Assembly: GCA_037074705.1 (NCBI GenBank)
Contig: CM073592.1
Coordinates: forward strand, 87,361,129 to 87,425,128
DNA length: 64,000 bases
Source of the DNA: Zhengitettix transpicula
Taxonomy: Eukaryota > Arthropoda > Insecta > Orthoptera > Tetrigidae
Direction: 5' to 3'
Shown here: one piece after another, positions 10,469 through 22,639 of the stretch
Layout of the letters: each line of letters opens with the position of its first letter
Position numbering within the stretch: the stretch's first letter is position 1
Notes under the pieces: model-generated
The model's database searches: none
Told to the model about the DNA's origin: nothing
The model's input: only the letters and a program-made list of their open reading frames with translations
Program-made: the position numbers and the translations under genes

Positions 10469-13400
10469 AATAATTAAAACATTTTGAAGTTGTTCCATCC
10501 ACAAATTAAAACAGTGCTATTATTACTGTTGGGCTTCTCAAAATATTGACGAAGTATGGAAATGACGACTTTCGTGCATCACTCCAGATTAACCAAATAA
10601 AAATAAAACATTTGCTTGGGGTGCGAAAAATATGTAAGGTGTTGCATCACCCCACACGGAGAAACGTTTCCCAAAAAAGCAATAAATTGCTTATTGAAGA
10701 CGAACAATAACTAGTTGTATTCATTTCCCCAGTAATACTTACTGAGTGTCGGGAAAAATTCCCCGCACTTGAGACTATTACATCTTTGCCCCCAAAATAA
10801 TGCAAATATTAGATAACTATCTAATCATTACGCTATAATAAACAAAAATGTATCAATTGCGTATATTTACACAGGTGGATTGATAAATCTTTGTCTAAAT
10901 GATTATGAGAACGTGCCTCTTATAACCATTTTCTTTAAACGTTCAGACAGATGCATCGCTTCTGTTGGCAGCTTAGTGGAAATGCATTTTATTAATGATT
11001 CAAAAATGTGAATCGCGTCCAAAAATATAAACTGTGTTTAATCATGGGAATTGTGGATCTGCACTCAAGGCCATTTATTACTGGATAAATGAAATTAAAA
11101 TTGGCCCTACGAACAATGATACAGATCTGCAAAAAATTGAGTATTGAAACGTTGCAGCAAAGTTGTGAGAGTTTCTGCCGTCATTTTGCAACAGTAATTG
11201 AAGTGAGTTTAAAAATATTTAACCCTGAACATAAAACAGCATCCAAAGCAGTGTGTCGAACAAAAGGAGAAAAAATCATAGTACCTTCTCACGATTGAAT
11301 ATTTAGAAAGTAATAAAACACTAACTTGTCTTCATAACGCATTACTAAAAGATCTTTGGTATAGTGAGTTGAAACATATGGACCAATATTAAAGTGCAAA
11401 AGTCCTGTAAGTACAAGAAAAATGCGAATGTGCTAACATCGATAATTGCAGTAGAAAATGAGCACTATCTGTACTTAAAAATTCCAATTCTAGAAATTTG
11501 GTTCCTCTTGACTATAATCTGTTTCCTAGCCTCCAGAATTGGGTCGGATAGGAGAAATTATTTTCGTGGAATAACAAACAGGTTATACATGTTATAAGTG
11601 AAAATCTATATATTTTTAAAGTAAATCAAGCTGTACTAAATGTATTTATTCCAATTGAGATGTATAAAATATATTTCTTAGTATTATATATTTTTACTAT
11701 TTCTTAAATTTTATCTAATTTTTTACTGGTATATTCGTTCTGTCAGAGACAACTGAATCGAGACGATCTGACAGTGCGTGATTTAAATATTACGTGAAGC
11801 TCAATAGCTTATTTCTAGGTCAGAGTTCATATTTAATAATGTTCTTTATGTGCTCTCTCGTAATATAATATTAAAATTTTATGTGCTTCAAGCATTCGCA
11901 CTGTCATTTAATATTTTCAACTTTATGTGAAGGTTATTATGTAGGTTTTAATTATGAAACGCGCTCTCCATTCAGTAATTAAGAGAAGTCCCCTCCAGGC
12001 TAGTTTTGGATCTCCACAAAAATGACGGACTTACAGGATTCAACTCTTGCTAGTCAGCTGTACGCTTCTATAACATATGCATAAGAATTAGAACAACACA
12101 TTCCTTAAGAAAATAATATCGATAAAGAAATTTAATGGTAACAAAGAATGTGCGAATTGTGCAAATGAAACTTGATCATCTCATACTCAAAATAAGACGA
12201 ATATGTTCATGTTGTCCGAGAATAGTAATAATTCTGAAAGAGGCTAAATATGGACAAGTAAAAAAGACACGTATTTTCTTTGTATGTTTTATGTAAATTA
12301 TTTCATTTTCTATTTCTCAAATTCATGGAGTTGTTTTTGGTATTAAGTTAACACTTAATATTTCTAAATTTTTTAGTTGTTTTAATTCAATTTATTTATC
12401 ACGAGTTTACGAATTAGAACAAAAGAAGATGATCTTCATCGACTTTATGTTCGTAATGACTTCAAAATTTCCTAGTGGAACTATATTAAATTTAAATAAA
12501 AAGAACGTCATTACAGTCGTTAACCTTCTATGTTGTCTTTTAGAAGTTTTAAAGTTTTAATAAGGTATCGCTGAAAAGTATTCTTTATTCAAGAACAGAT
12601 GAAATGCTTACTGAAACGCGTGTAGTGGAGGAGATAAATATTTACATCCAAGTAATTTTCGTGTCCTGTCTCGATTGTTGGCCTCAACATGACAGAATAG
12701 TTGGCCATTGTTGACTACGGAACTGCAGGTGCGTGTTTTAACTCTTGTAACAATGGAAGAATCGGTGAAACTGACATTTCGACCAAGTTTTCTTATAATG
12801 AAAAGAGTAAAAGAATGGGAGGCTATAATGGAGGGAACGGAGATAAGCTTCTGAAACTGGAGCAGTTGTTCTGCGCTCACCGCAGCTGGTGGATGTGATT
12901 ATGAGAGGCTCCGTATTGCGTTACGGGTATACGTTTTAAGTGTCACCGATCTACAAATCTCATTAGTTCTGCTGTAAACTTTCTCAAGTTGTTGTCTCTG
13001 GTATAGTCCGAGGTAGAATCGTCGTGAGAAAGTGGCCACAATTTGTTAGTGAAGAGTTCATCGAAGCCACACAATTTAGTACGACGGCTTGCCAGCAATC
13101 AATCCCTGAGGCCGACGCCTTAGCAATGGACCTGACTAAAGTCATCACTGCACTTAACCCGTTCTTCAGGCTGTGAGATACGGAGACTTCGGTACGAGAG
13201 CTACAGCGGGCAACACAACACAGAATACCAGTACGTATTTGGTACGGGAAGCAGATCTCTTCTATGTAAAAACCACAGGTCCCTCAGATAATAGTTTTTC
13301 ATGCTTAACTGTAATAAACTTATATAAAAATTTCTTTAATGGTCAATATTTTATGATTTAACATAAAAAACCAGCCCACAAAAATAATTCTTTACATTAC

Positions 13401-13499
13401 AAACTAAGTTTAGCCATGAAGTATATTAAACTCAATTATACAAAATCATGAATCCGGGACCTCCACTTTGCATTTCTTCTGTTCTCAAAGGCTTTTAGA
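10469..13499. other. unrecognised AT-rich stretch
   Basis: No known repeat or gene was recognised. A mildly GC-richer zone at 12600-13260 has short frames on both strands (up to 90 codons) without recognisable domains. Confidence 0.4.
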
Positions 13500-13631
13500 G
13501 TTTTATCAAATGACTAGTGCAGTTGTGTCTCTCTAGGTTCTTGCGTTCTTCCTGTAGCTGAAGAAAGGAACAAGGCTTCCAGTAAACTTTGTGTGGTATT
13601 TATATTATCAATTCTTTTGTCTGTATTTGGC
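13500..13631 (+). mobile_element. right arm of a foldback MITE
   Basis: This matches the right arms of the foldback elements at 20240-20463 and 31140-31431. It runs from CTGAAGAAAGGAACAAGG through TTTATATTATCAATTC to the terminus GTATTTGGC, followed by TA. A clear left arm is not visible, so it is truncated. Confidence 0.55.
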
Positions 13632-13777
13632 TATTTTTCTTATTATCTCATAAGTACCATAAAGTTAATTTAATTAAAAACTAGAAAATTCTTTTACTAA
13701 ATTCATATACTCATTGATTTATAATTAAGTATATTACGGTCAGATTGAACAGTGCCAGGTGTAACAGAAACAATTTA

Positions 13778-13959
13778 CCTCCTGTGGTGTAGGGGTCAGC
13801 GTGACGGTCTCACGGGTTCGAATCCAGGCGAGGGCATGTTTGTGTGCGTGAGAGAAACTCTCGGAAAATCAGTCCCCCGACTAGACAACTGATTTCCCAT
13901 ACTGAGTCGCTAATAACCAGAGCTTTTATGCGACTGTAAATAAATAAATAAATAAATAA
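13778..13959 (+). mobile_element. tRNA-derived SINE
   Basis: The 5' part is a tRNA-like polymerase III promoter, with an A-box-like GTGGTGTAGGGG and a perfect B box, GGTTCGAATCC. A ~110-bp unrelated body follows, and a (TAAA)n tail ends at 13959. A second, older copy lies at 32683-32870. The tRNA part lacks a coherent cloverleaf, so this is a SINE and not a tRNA gene. Confidence 0.75.
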
Positions 13960-13984
13960 CCTATTTACAGATTTAAAATGTACA

Positions 13985-14275
13985 GATGAAAAATGATAAT
14001 AAAAAGGGATTTTCATTGGTTCACCTTATAATTCTTACTTACAACATAAATTAGTTAGGCTGTTAGAAAAGTATGGTGTTACAATTGTTTTTATATCACA
14101 TAACTATTTAAATTCAAAAAATTGTAAAAAATATTAAATACAAAATTTATATTTTAAATAATCATAACGTAATTTACCAAACTAATTTAAATGATTGTAA
14201 AGTCACATGTATTGGTCAAATTTGGAGTTCATTAAAAACACGGTTAAATAAACATTAAAGCAAAAAATAAAAAAG
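13985..14275 (+). pseudogene. decayed Penelope-like element, GIY-YIG part
   Basis: It aligns with the better preserved minus-strand unit at 33321-34334. The shared stretch LLEKYGV is encoded near 14061-14082, and a degraded CIGQIWSSLKTRLNKH (14208-14255) corresponds to YIGQTKRSLKSRLKDHK there. The region between has several stop codons. GIY-YIG is the endonuclease of Penelope-like retroelements, used for target cleavage. No ends could be placed. Confidence 0.5.
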
Positions 14276-14427
14276 TAATATTTAAAATTATTCTGTTTTG
14301 TCAAAACATATTTTCGTAAAGAATCAAATGGGTAATCCATCAATTTTGGATGAATAAAGGAACTATTTCTAGATATTATATAGTTTAATGTTTTATATAT
14401 GATCTTAAAAAAAGGTAATTAATATAA

Positions 14428-14944
14428 GGAGGTCTGCGACGGCTATTCCCTCGCAGGCAGAACTTTATAGGAGAAATACGAAGGGGCTACCTTTGGGGAT
14501 GCCTTTTCCGCTCCGTTTTTGAACTAAGTTTCCCACAAGCCGAGGCACCTCGGCCTGTTCTGAGAGGTGTATGTTCTATAGTCACAGACCTTGGGCATAC
14601 GGTAAGAGTTGTCCGCTATTCCCATTGAAATAGTCGGCCAGCTGCCTCCTAAACTGGTCGAGGCACGGAGAAGGGAATGCTGCGTCCTTACAGCAAACCC
14701 GTCTCCTGCTATAGGAAGGGCGTGGGGCAAGTACCCAATGCCCGACCTACTTGATGTAGGTTTTTCTAGGGTTTTCCGTGTATTTCTTTAGGCGAATGCC
14801 GTGTAAGATCCTTAAAATATAGCCCGGGGGCCCTAGTTAACCCTTGGCTACCCTCCGCATCCTCCCTTTCAAATTCCTTCCTATTCTATTAAAGGGGAGT
14901 CGCCCAATGTGGATTACCCTCATGTAGCCTGTTGCCCATAAAAA
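14428..14944 (+). mobile_element. HPR-5
   Basis: A near full-length HPR with head hairpin CTGCGACGGCTATTCCCTCG, complete body and poly(A). It has a clean 11-bp target duplication, AATTAATATAA, at 14417-14427 and 14945-14955. Confidence 0.88.
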
Positions 14945-14955
14945 AATTAATATAA

Positions 14956-16542
14956 AACACTAATAATTTAATAAAATTTATGACACTTTGCTTTTCTAAT
15001 TCTTTGATTTATACAGCGTAATAATTTTAAAATCTAAATCGTTACATTGTATACCACACTCACCAATGTAACAGAGATTTTACTGGTTGTTCACGTTTAA
15101 ATTGTGCATCTCGGACACAGCTCAGTCAAGGAAGTAACTGATTGAATATCCAAAATTTGTAAGTCGACCAAAATTGCATTAATATGTTATCATTCTTTTA
15201 TTTGAATTGTTAATTATGTTTATTTTGTAGTGTAAAACTTCATATACCTCAATAAAAAAATACTTACGAAATGTTGTATTTTTTTCAATTATAAATATTT
15301 TTCTGACTTTAAAATGGTGTGTTATAATTAGAACTTGCTGGGCGTTCGGCCATGATTGGCATAGTTAAACTCGGCAACATAACAACCCAGGAACTGACTC
15401 CAATATCGGTTGTTTTTGCGTTATTTTTGTGTAACGTTATTTTTATGTAACGCCCCTCCATTCCGATACCTAACGATGCTCTCCTCCCATGCCGAAAGGG
15501 GTTAAAATTATACACAAAAGTATCTGGAAAACCCCTTTCTATCCCACTGACCCCGAAAAAGTTTTTTTAGACGAAAATATGGTAAGTTTTAACATGTTTG
15601 AAAATTCGTGTTAATCCCGATAGTGTTTTTTCTTCCTGTTCTAATTAAGTGTTTTTGGATTTTCATGAAATAAAGTTATAATATTTTCAGCTACTTTCAA
15701 ATTATATTACGAAGTAATTGTAGAAGATAAATTATCACTGATACCGTCGGACGTGTCGTTGATTGAATGATTAGCAGTCGAATGTCTCCGACGTCCACAA
15801 GACAGGAGGCGTATTTCGCGGTCGCCACTTGCACGGAGTAACGACGCCATCAAAGGCTGTTCCAGGTCTTATAAGGGCGAATCTTGCCTTTTTTACAGCC
15901 GGCGAGTTGTAATTGAAAATGGCAGCAGAGTCTGTCAATAGCGGCCGGCCTTATGAAGCCTTAAACGTATGACCCAGCGCCATTCACGGACTTAAAACGT
16001 CTTCTTACGGCGGACTTTAATGAAAGGAGAAGTCAAATCGATATTAAGTAAGTAAATCCTTAAATTAAATATTTTTGCTTTAAAGACTGAGCTTTTAAGT
16101 TCATTAGAATACTTAACATTAAATATCGCTTCAACTTTGAATGCAATCAACTCAGTTGATATTAATTTAACTTATAGAAACGTTTAACGATATACTCGTA
16201 TAATGGGAAAGATATTCCACTTATTCGATTTGTATGATTCGGAAAGTATGAAAATAAAGTTTCACTTTGATAAAAAAATTAGTGTTTCAATATGCTGCCT
16301 TTTTTTAGGGTTATTATGAATAAGATTGAAATAATAAGAAAATATTATCGACAACTTGTTCTTTCTCCACCTAGTCCAGGTTATAAATCATGAGTCCTCT
16401 ATTTTATATCCCAAAAATTTTACGATGGAATAACAAACTATTCTTTTATCAAGAATTATTTATTTTGTTCATAATTCAAATTATTTTACAAATAAATTGT
16501 TCTGTTATTTAATTCACTTTTATTGTATAGCTGAAATATTTA
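14956..16542. other. unrecognised stretch
   Basis: Mostly AT-rich. GC-richer patches at 15330-15560 and 15740-16020 contain only short frames. No repeat family was recognised by eye. Confidence 0.4.
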
Positions 16543-17947
16543 TCTATATATAATAAAAAAGGATGTATATTTGTATGTATGTATGTATGTATGTATTTAC
16601 GTTGTTCTTTATACAAATTTTATCGCGTGGACAGAATTCAACAAAAATTGGTATATATATTCTGCCAAAATCGAGAACCGGTACTGTGGGGTGAGAAACC
16701 CCTAGAATAAACGTGGAAATAATTATAATTGAAATAAGTTACGAATTAGTGTTAAATTACTGCGCGAGACGATGACGTCATAAGTTTTCAAGACATTGAC
16801 GCATCCTAAATATAGTTCTGTATTTCGTAATGAAATAAAGCAGAAATATTTTGATTGAATAAAAAGTAAATTTTTTTCCAGTATTACTCCATCGAATAGT
16901 AATAAAAAACAATACGAAACACTTTACCATCCTTGCGCAAAGTTAATTTGGAATAGTTAATTATCCCGCTATCTTTGATAAAGCCAATATGGCGCCTTAT
17001 AATACATTCAAATGTGTGTCGGTCGAGATTTATAAAATTTCATAATATAACGTAGTACTATTGTATCCTGTATAATATTTCAGAAGATAATAAGATTTGT
17101 CTAAGGTACGACTGCTGAATTATATGTTTGTAACTATAAAAGTATTGAAAATGACGTACGGAACTCCGAAAGTTTTTATGGTCGTTATTCAATTAATGCA
17201 CTGTCAGTCAAAGGTATGTACAGAAATAGGAACATTTAAATTGAATTAAAAGTACAATTAATTATACTTTACGCAACGTATTTCTATAAATTTGTATAAA
17301 TGTAAACAAATTATTGCGTGCAATTTGTGTTGTGAAACAAAAATTTGAGGTTAGGATAGCAATATTTGTTTTCCATTTTTGGGAACGACGTTATAGATGT
17401 TCAATTTCTGAGAAATGAAGCTGAGCAAAAATATTTTGATTGAATAATAAGTATAATTAAATCTACCAATACCACATCGAGTGATAAATATAATTTATTA
17501 TGAAAGGTTATACAATCCATGGCATTAATTTTCTTTTAAATAACTTGACTTTTGACGTGGAATATTTAACGGGATCAGGGACCAATATGTTTACCAATTA
17601 TATCTTGCAATACGCACTGGAAGATACATAGAATTATGATAAAAACAATACTTAAATGTTCAAAATTGATATTTTTTTATTGAAGACAGCGTATTTCGTA
17701 ATGTTTTGCATTAATTTTATACAATGCTACCAACTGCAGATTGCTAAAACCACCAAATAGTTTAATTTCAGATGGAAAAATTATATGTCTACAAATATAA
17801 TTTTAAGTCAGTGACTTAAACACCTTCAGCATGGGAGGTGAGCACATTTAGGGATAGGGTTCGAGGAGCGTTACATAAAAATAGCGCAAAAGCAACCGAA
17901 ATTGGAGTGTATCGGGACATCTCGGGCAACGCCGGGCACCCAGCTGG
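16543..17947 (+). mobile_element. Helitron-like element 1 (non-autonomous)
   Basis: The left end is A|TCTATATATAATAAAAAAGG. The right end is GGGCAACGCCGGGCACCCAG followed by CTGG|T, with a short GC-rich hairpin-like segment about 11 nt before the end. This matches Helitron rules (5'-TC, 3'-CTRR, insertion between A and T). It is homologous to the minus-strand copy at 52001-52763 over the outer parts, including a (GTAT)n tract at 16571-16598. It is about 640 bp longer because of an internal partial duplication. There is no Rep/helicase coding. Confidence 0.65.
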
Positions 17948-18046
17948 TTTATCAATAAAATGCGAAGATTAGTAAAAGAATATTCTATGTTTAAGTCCGT
18001 AAGTCGGATGAAAACAAAGCAAAAAATTACGCACAGTATAGCTGTA

Positions 18047-18690
18047 ACACTCGTTTATCCAAAGCTTTTGACTGTCTGCATCACGACATATTAATTGAAA
18101 AACATGAAAAACATTGTATAAGATGAGTCTGCTTAGAATATATCTGAAATACCGAACGCAATACACAGAGGTTGTACGTAGAAGTAGAAATACAGTGCAG
18201 AATTGTTAAGTACGAGGCACCACAGGGATCTGTGCTTGGACCCCTAATGTTTGTCATCTACATTAATGACATAATCTTAATCAAAAATGTAAAAATACTC
18301 AACTTTGCAGACGACACTTCAGTGGCATGCTGGGGAAAGACTGATCAACAGCAGAATGATTTTATATACTGGAAAGTTGAAAATCAATATTTCGAAATGA
18401 AAAAATTTTGTCTGTTGTTTCACGATTTATATATAAGCTCATACTACTAGCGAGGAATAACAATTGTGACAAATGAAAACATACACGATCACAACAGAAC
18501 GCCAAAAAGTGATTATTTTTGGAACCATTTTACAAAAAAATTAGTGATAGGGACCATGTTGTAGTTGTATTATAGTTACACAACAAACTTCCAAGTGAAT
18601 TAACATAGAGTCAAACTAATATACATAGAATAAGGTTAAAAACATATCTTAGTAATGAGGTTCTGTACAATATATCTTACAGTAATAGCA
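18047..18690 (+). pseudogene. LINE reverse transcriptase remnant (CR1/L2-like)
   Basis: One frame carries SKAFDCLHHDILIEKHEKH, typical of the palm domain just after the first catalytic Asp. After two stops it continues with APQGSVLGPLMFVIYINDI and the catalytic NFADD. Downstream (about 18575-18640) a decayed LHNKLPSELT resembles the C-terminal tail of this LINE type. Much of the thumb is missing, so the copy is internally deleted and inactive. No target duplication or poly(A) was placed. Confidence 0.8.
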
Positions 18691-18971
18691 AATAAGTAAA
18701 ATCTGAACTTTATTGTTAACAAATATGACCATGATAAAAACTTGTTTGAACTAGTAAAACTGCCAAGAAAAAAATTATTATTATTGTTTTTGTTCATTAA
18801 TATTAATGTAAGACACGCGCTTCTAGAATTGTCATTCTTATATTATTGTTATTATTGTTATTACAGGAAATAAACTATAATTATTATTTTATTTATATTT
18901 ATTAAAAATATTTTAAAAAATATTTAAATATTCATTATAATTCTTCAATCCGAAATTTATTATCTTAATAC

Positions 18972-19365
18972 ATGCTTGAACACCCGAAAATATTCCAAAA
19001 AAGAAACCAAACGTTGTGTGATTTTTCAATTCAGAATTTCATTCCTTTGTGAGTTATTAAATTGTTTGAGACTATTGGCCATTTTATATATTTATTAATC
19101 GACTAATATTTAAGTTTTTAAAATGAAAATTATTCGTCATGTTATAAAAATTAATAAGAAGTAAAATAGCCAAATTTGGACAAAAGAAGATATCTCAAAC
19201 AACGTTTCGTGAAGTCTTCTTCCTTACTTCAAGTGCTAAGAAAACTCAAAAGGCATTTGGGTTTCTCAACTATACTGTGCAGTTTGGTCGCTCAAGGCCT
19301 TCGTAGCTTTAGTTTTCTTATGATCTGAATAAGATCAAGATTTCCTGAACCGTTGTGTGGTATAT
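18972..19365 (+). repeat. 394-bp direct repeat, left copy
   Basis: It starts ATGCTTGAACACCCG and ends GGTATAT. It is roughly 95% identical by eye to 20043-20437. Its second half (from 19169) is most of a foldback MITE lacking the last ~30 bp. It abuts LTR2-a exactly on the right. Confidence 0.85.
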
Positions 19366-20043
19366 GTAATATAATAGTCTACAGGTGCCCTCTTATCATA
19401 ACGTCTCTTCAGCATAGCGGACCTAAGAGGGCGCAGCTGCAAGAACGCTGATGCAGTTAAAGACATCACTTTAGATATAGTGAGTAACTAAACACAACAA
19501 CAACATAAATCTTTACCCCTTCCGCCTAGGCAGCTGTGAAAACGCTGCGTCTAGAAGTCAGCATTTTAAGTGCCTTATGCAGACATGCACACGGCAGCAG
19601 AAATCATTCCACCGTGTAAGAATTCTCATTGGAGACTTAAAATCATCAGGGAGGGGGAAAGGAGTCTTTGAATTGTTCAGAGCTTCTTGGGAACGACAGT
19701 CGTGATCCAACCTCCAGACGGGTTGGTGGCTCCTGGTGCTATCCGCCAGTTTGTCTTACTATATTTTATGTCTAACTATTAAATCTCTTTATTCTTCATC
19801 AACTCTTATTTGACTGAAGTGCAGCGAAACACCAACCACTACACCTGGGTTCAATTAGTTGAACCCGAACCCTCACGTTACCGACTTTCCTATTTCATGT
19901 TCTTAATTCTTCCTTTATCCTCTAGATCGGTAGCCAGGTGAGGTAACGGAGGTATAGCTCGGTTGGTGAACGATCTATCCAACTGCTGGAATGTTACAAG
20001 GTCCCAGTGGTGGAGTGTTACATGATGGCAGTTTGGGATGTTA
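19365..20043 (+). mobile_element. LTR2-a, LTR-like unit
   Basis: It begins TGTAATATAATAGTCTAC and ends GGGATGTTA. It is homologous along its length to 56047-56770. Near the 3' end are two tandem ~24-bp units: TTACA followed by AGGTCCCAGTGGTGG, then TTACA followed by TGATGGCAGTTTGGGAT. The second resembles a degraded tRNA-Leu primer-binding site. It contains a palindrome, GGTTCAATTAGTTGAACC. No internal retroelement coding follows. No short target duplication was found; the flanks are instead a 394-bp direct repeat. Confidence 0.7.
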
Positions 20044-20437
20044 TGCTTGAACACCCGAAAATATTCCAAAAAAGAAACCAAACGTTGTGTGATTTTTCAA
20101 TTCAGGATTTCATTCCTTTGTGAGTTATTAAATTGTTTGAGACTATTGGCCATTTTATATATTTATTAATCGACTAATATTTAAGTTTTTAAAATGAAAA
20201 ATATTCGTAACGTTATAAAAATTAATAAGAAGAAAAATAGCCAAATTTAGACAAAAGAAGATATCTCACACAACGTTTCGTGAAGTCTTCTTCCTTACTT
20301 CAAGTGCTAAGAAAACTCAAAAGACTTTTTGGGTTTCTCAACTATACTGTGCACTTTGGTCGCTCAAGGCCTTCGTGGCTTTATTTTTCTTATGATCTGA
20401 ATAAGATCAAGATTTCCTGAACCGTTGTGTGGTATAT
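20043..20437 (+). repeat. 394-bp direct repeat, right copy
   Basis: This is the second copy of 18972-19365. It starts exactly where LTR2-a ends and continues without interruption into the remaining MITE terminus at 20463. Confidence 0.85.
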
Positions 20438-20463
20438 CATCACTTCTTTTGACTGTATTTGGC
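20240..20463. mobile_element. foldback MITE with TA flanks
   Basis: The ends are GCCAAATTTAGACAAAAGAA and the inverse TTCTTTTGACTGTATTTGGC, flanked by TA. The inverted arms extend about 60 bp with mismatches. Each arm contains a CTTGAAG/CTGAA...GAAACGTTG-type module. Relatives are at 13500-13631 and 31140-31431, plus the interrupted copy inside the left direct repeat at 19169-19365. Confidence 0.7.
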
Positions 20464-21159
20464 TATGTTTTCTATAACTATTTATTTAAGATTTAACTGT
20501 ATCGCTGAATTTCGTCTGCTATTCAGCTAATCGGTCTTCTATGTCGTCGGGTGCCATTTTTCATTCATTTCCTATCTCGTAAAGTCGTCCACGTTCAACT
20601 AGACTCTTGGGATTCCCTTGACTGCATTCTTTAAAAAAAACGGATGTATTTAATGTGTACTCCCTGCATTTAAATTGCCTTATCTGCGCTATAAACACTT
20701 GGCCCGTACTTTTCTGCAGCTTTCACACGAGCCGTATTTTTCAAAATTATCGTAGGGACTTTTATGTACTGATCGGCTGATTTAAAAACCATTGTTGCCC
20801 AGCTGTTTTTCGTTTTTGTTATATCAACTAAATTTATTGTGCTATCTTCAAGAAGTAAAAGGAAGCCACAATAGCCAGATCCTCCATTGCGGGTTTCTAA
20901 TCATCCGATGACGCCATAAGGGTGCTGCTGGTCACTGAAATAAATGGTTTATAATGAACGTATAAAGAATATAATTAAGAATAATTGTATGTGTTCAAAG
21001 AGATTGACAATAATTAAGCTGTAAATATGTTAATAGAGTGACAGAAAAAGTCACTCACGACCTTAATGATAAACTAAACCTAAATTAATTCAACAAAATA
21101 TCCTTGTTACAAATTTTAATGTGTTTTTAAATTTTATTTTAATTTATAAACTATAGAAG
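20464..21159. other. unrecognised AT-rich stretch
   Basis: No coding frame or known repeat was recognised. Confidence 0.35.
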
Positions 21160-21330
21160 AAGCTTTAATCGAAGCTCAGCCAATATAGACAGTGAAATTG
21201 AATTAAAGAAACAAGATGGCAAAATCTCGGTCGAACCGGGAACGGTATTCGGGTCCCTCGATTACTACGCGGATGCGTTAACCCACTAAGCTATATGAGT
21301 CGACTCCAGCCCGGTACGAGACTTCCCCAT
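21160..21330 (-). mobile_element. tRNA-derived SINE, second family
   Basis: The minus strand carries a perfect A box, TAGCTTAGTGG (21283-21293), and a B box, GGTTCGACCG (21228-21237), at tRNA-like spacing. A body follows with CTATATTGGCTGAGCTTCG. A second fragment of the same body lies at 21455-21510 (AGAAGAAGGTTCAATCAAAG). The tRNA-like part has no good acceptor stem, so it is a SINE head and not a tRNA gene. Confidence 0.65.
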
Positions 21331-21673
21331 AAATTATAGTCAAAGACCGGCTTCAACTACAATTAAATGGATCACAATATTAAGGACCTAATTTTAGGAC
21401 TCGATGAAGACGGATATTAATGTGAATTTATCAACGGCGGAATGAATGAATTCAGAAAGAACAGAAGAAGGTTCAATCAAAGCTCGGCAATATAGGCCAT
21501 AAAAATGTATGAACGTAACTGTTAATTTAATACAAATTTTCTTTTTCTACAACAATTCCTCGGAGGATCTTATTATTGCACATTTATTTCACATGACAAC
21601 GCCAAAATCCCGGTTTATTTTCTGTAAATGATATATTTAATTAATAAGTCGGTTTCCTGGTGAGAGTTCCCTT

Positions 21674-22212
21674 GACACACCGTCGAGAAGATCTGCGAGG
21701 GCTATTCTCTCGCTGGCAGAACCTTGTAGGAGAGACACGAAGGGGCTACCTTTGGCGATGCTTTTTCCTCTCCGTTTTTGAGCTAAGGTTCCCACAAGCC
21801 GATGCACCTCGGCCTGTTCTGAGAGGTGCATGTTCCGGGGTCGCAGACCTTGGGCATACGGTAAGAGTTGTCCGCTATTCCCATTGGAGTAGTCGGCCAG
21901 CTGCCTCCTAAACTGGTCGAGGCACGGAAAATGCTGCGTCCCCACAGCAAACTCCTCTCCCGCTATCGGAAGGGCGTGGGACAAGTACCCAATGCCCGAC
22001 CTACCTGATGCAGGTTTTCCTAGGGTTTGTTCTGCATTACTTTTAGGCGAATTCCGGGTAGGATCCTTAACATACAGCCCGGGGGCCCTAGTTAACCCTT
22101 GTCTACCTTCCTCTACCCTTCCGCATCCCTCCTTTCAAATCCCTTCTTATGCTATTAAAGGGGAGTTTCCCAACGTGGATTACCCTCATGTAGCCTGTTA
22201 CTTTAAAAAAAA
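21674..22212 (+). mobile_element. HPR-6, longest 5' end
   Basis: A full-length-looking copy with an 11-bp target duplication, AGAGTTCCCTT, at 21663-21673 and 22213-22223. Its 5' end extends beyond the hairpin (21692 on) to GACACACCGTCGAGAAGAT, giving the best estimate of the true 5' end. The 3' end is TGTTACTTTAAAAAAAAA. No tRNA-like A/B box was seen, so it does not look like a classical SINE. Confidence 0.88.
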
Positions 22213-22223
22213 AGAGTTCCCTT

Positions 22224-22639
22224 CTACACGAAATTGAACTTTCATCACAAGAAAGTTTTTCATTAAGCAACTATGCGATATTCGGGGAAATCTAAATTTC
22301 TTCAACATTGTTGTGGTTATTTGATGCCTACCGGACGCCTAGGTCAGTAGGGGTTTTTACGGGGTACAAAAATTACTTTCGCTGACTTTACTTGTACTAT
22401 TTTTATTTCTTTAAAACTGTATTCCAATTTTTTGCTAAGTCGAAAGTGTTCCAATATGTATTACACAGTTTTTTCCGAAACATAAGTGGATGATTTGTGT
22501 CTAATTTGTCCCACAATGAGTGCCGACATCCATAATCGATGCGAGTGTGGAAAATGAACACAGTCTTTATCGCAGCTCTTGTGGGTACCAAAGAGCTCCA
22601 ACATGAACAGCTCTGTTAAAAAGCATGGTTACATTATCG
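22224..22639. other. short flank, partly unrecognised
   Basis: No feature was recognised apart from a possible decayed downstream part of the adjacent mariner remnant. Confidence 0.3.

Noticed and set aside
13778..13850. tRNA gene call (also 21228-21293 and 32683-32760)
   Set aside because: A and B boxes are present, but the acceptor and anticodon arms do not fold into a coherent cloverleaf. SINE bodies follow.
19560..19785. Frame MHTAAEIIPPCK..., shared by both LTR2 copies (also 56256-56468)
   Set aside because: It is conserved only as part of the LTR sequence and is broken by a stop in one copy.
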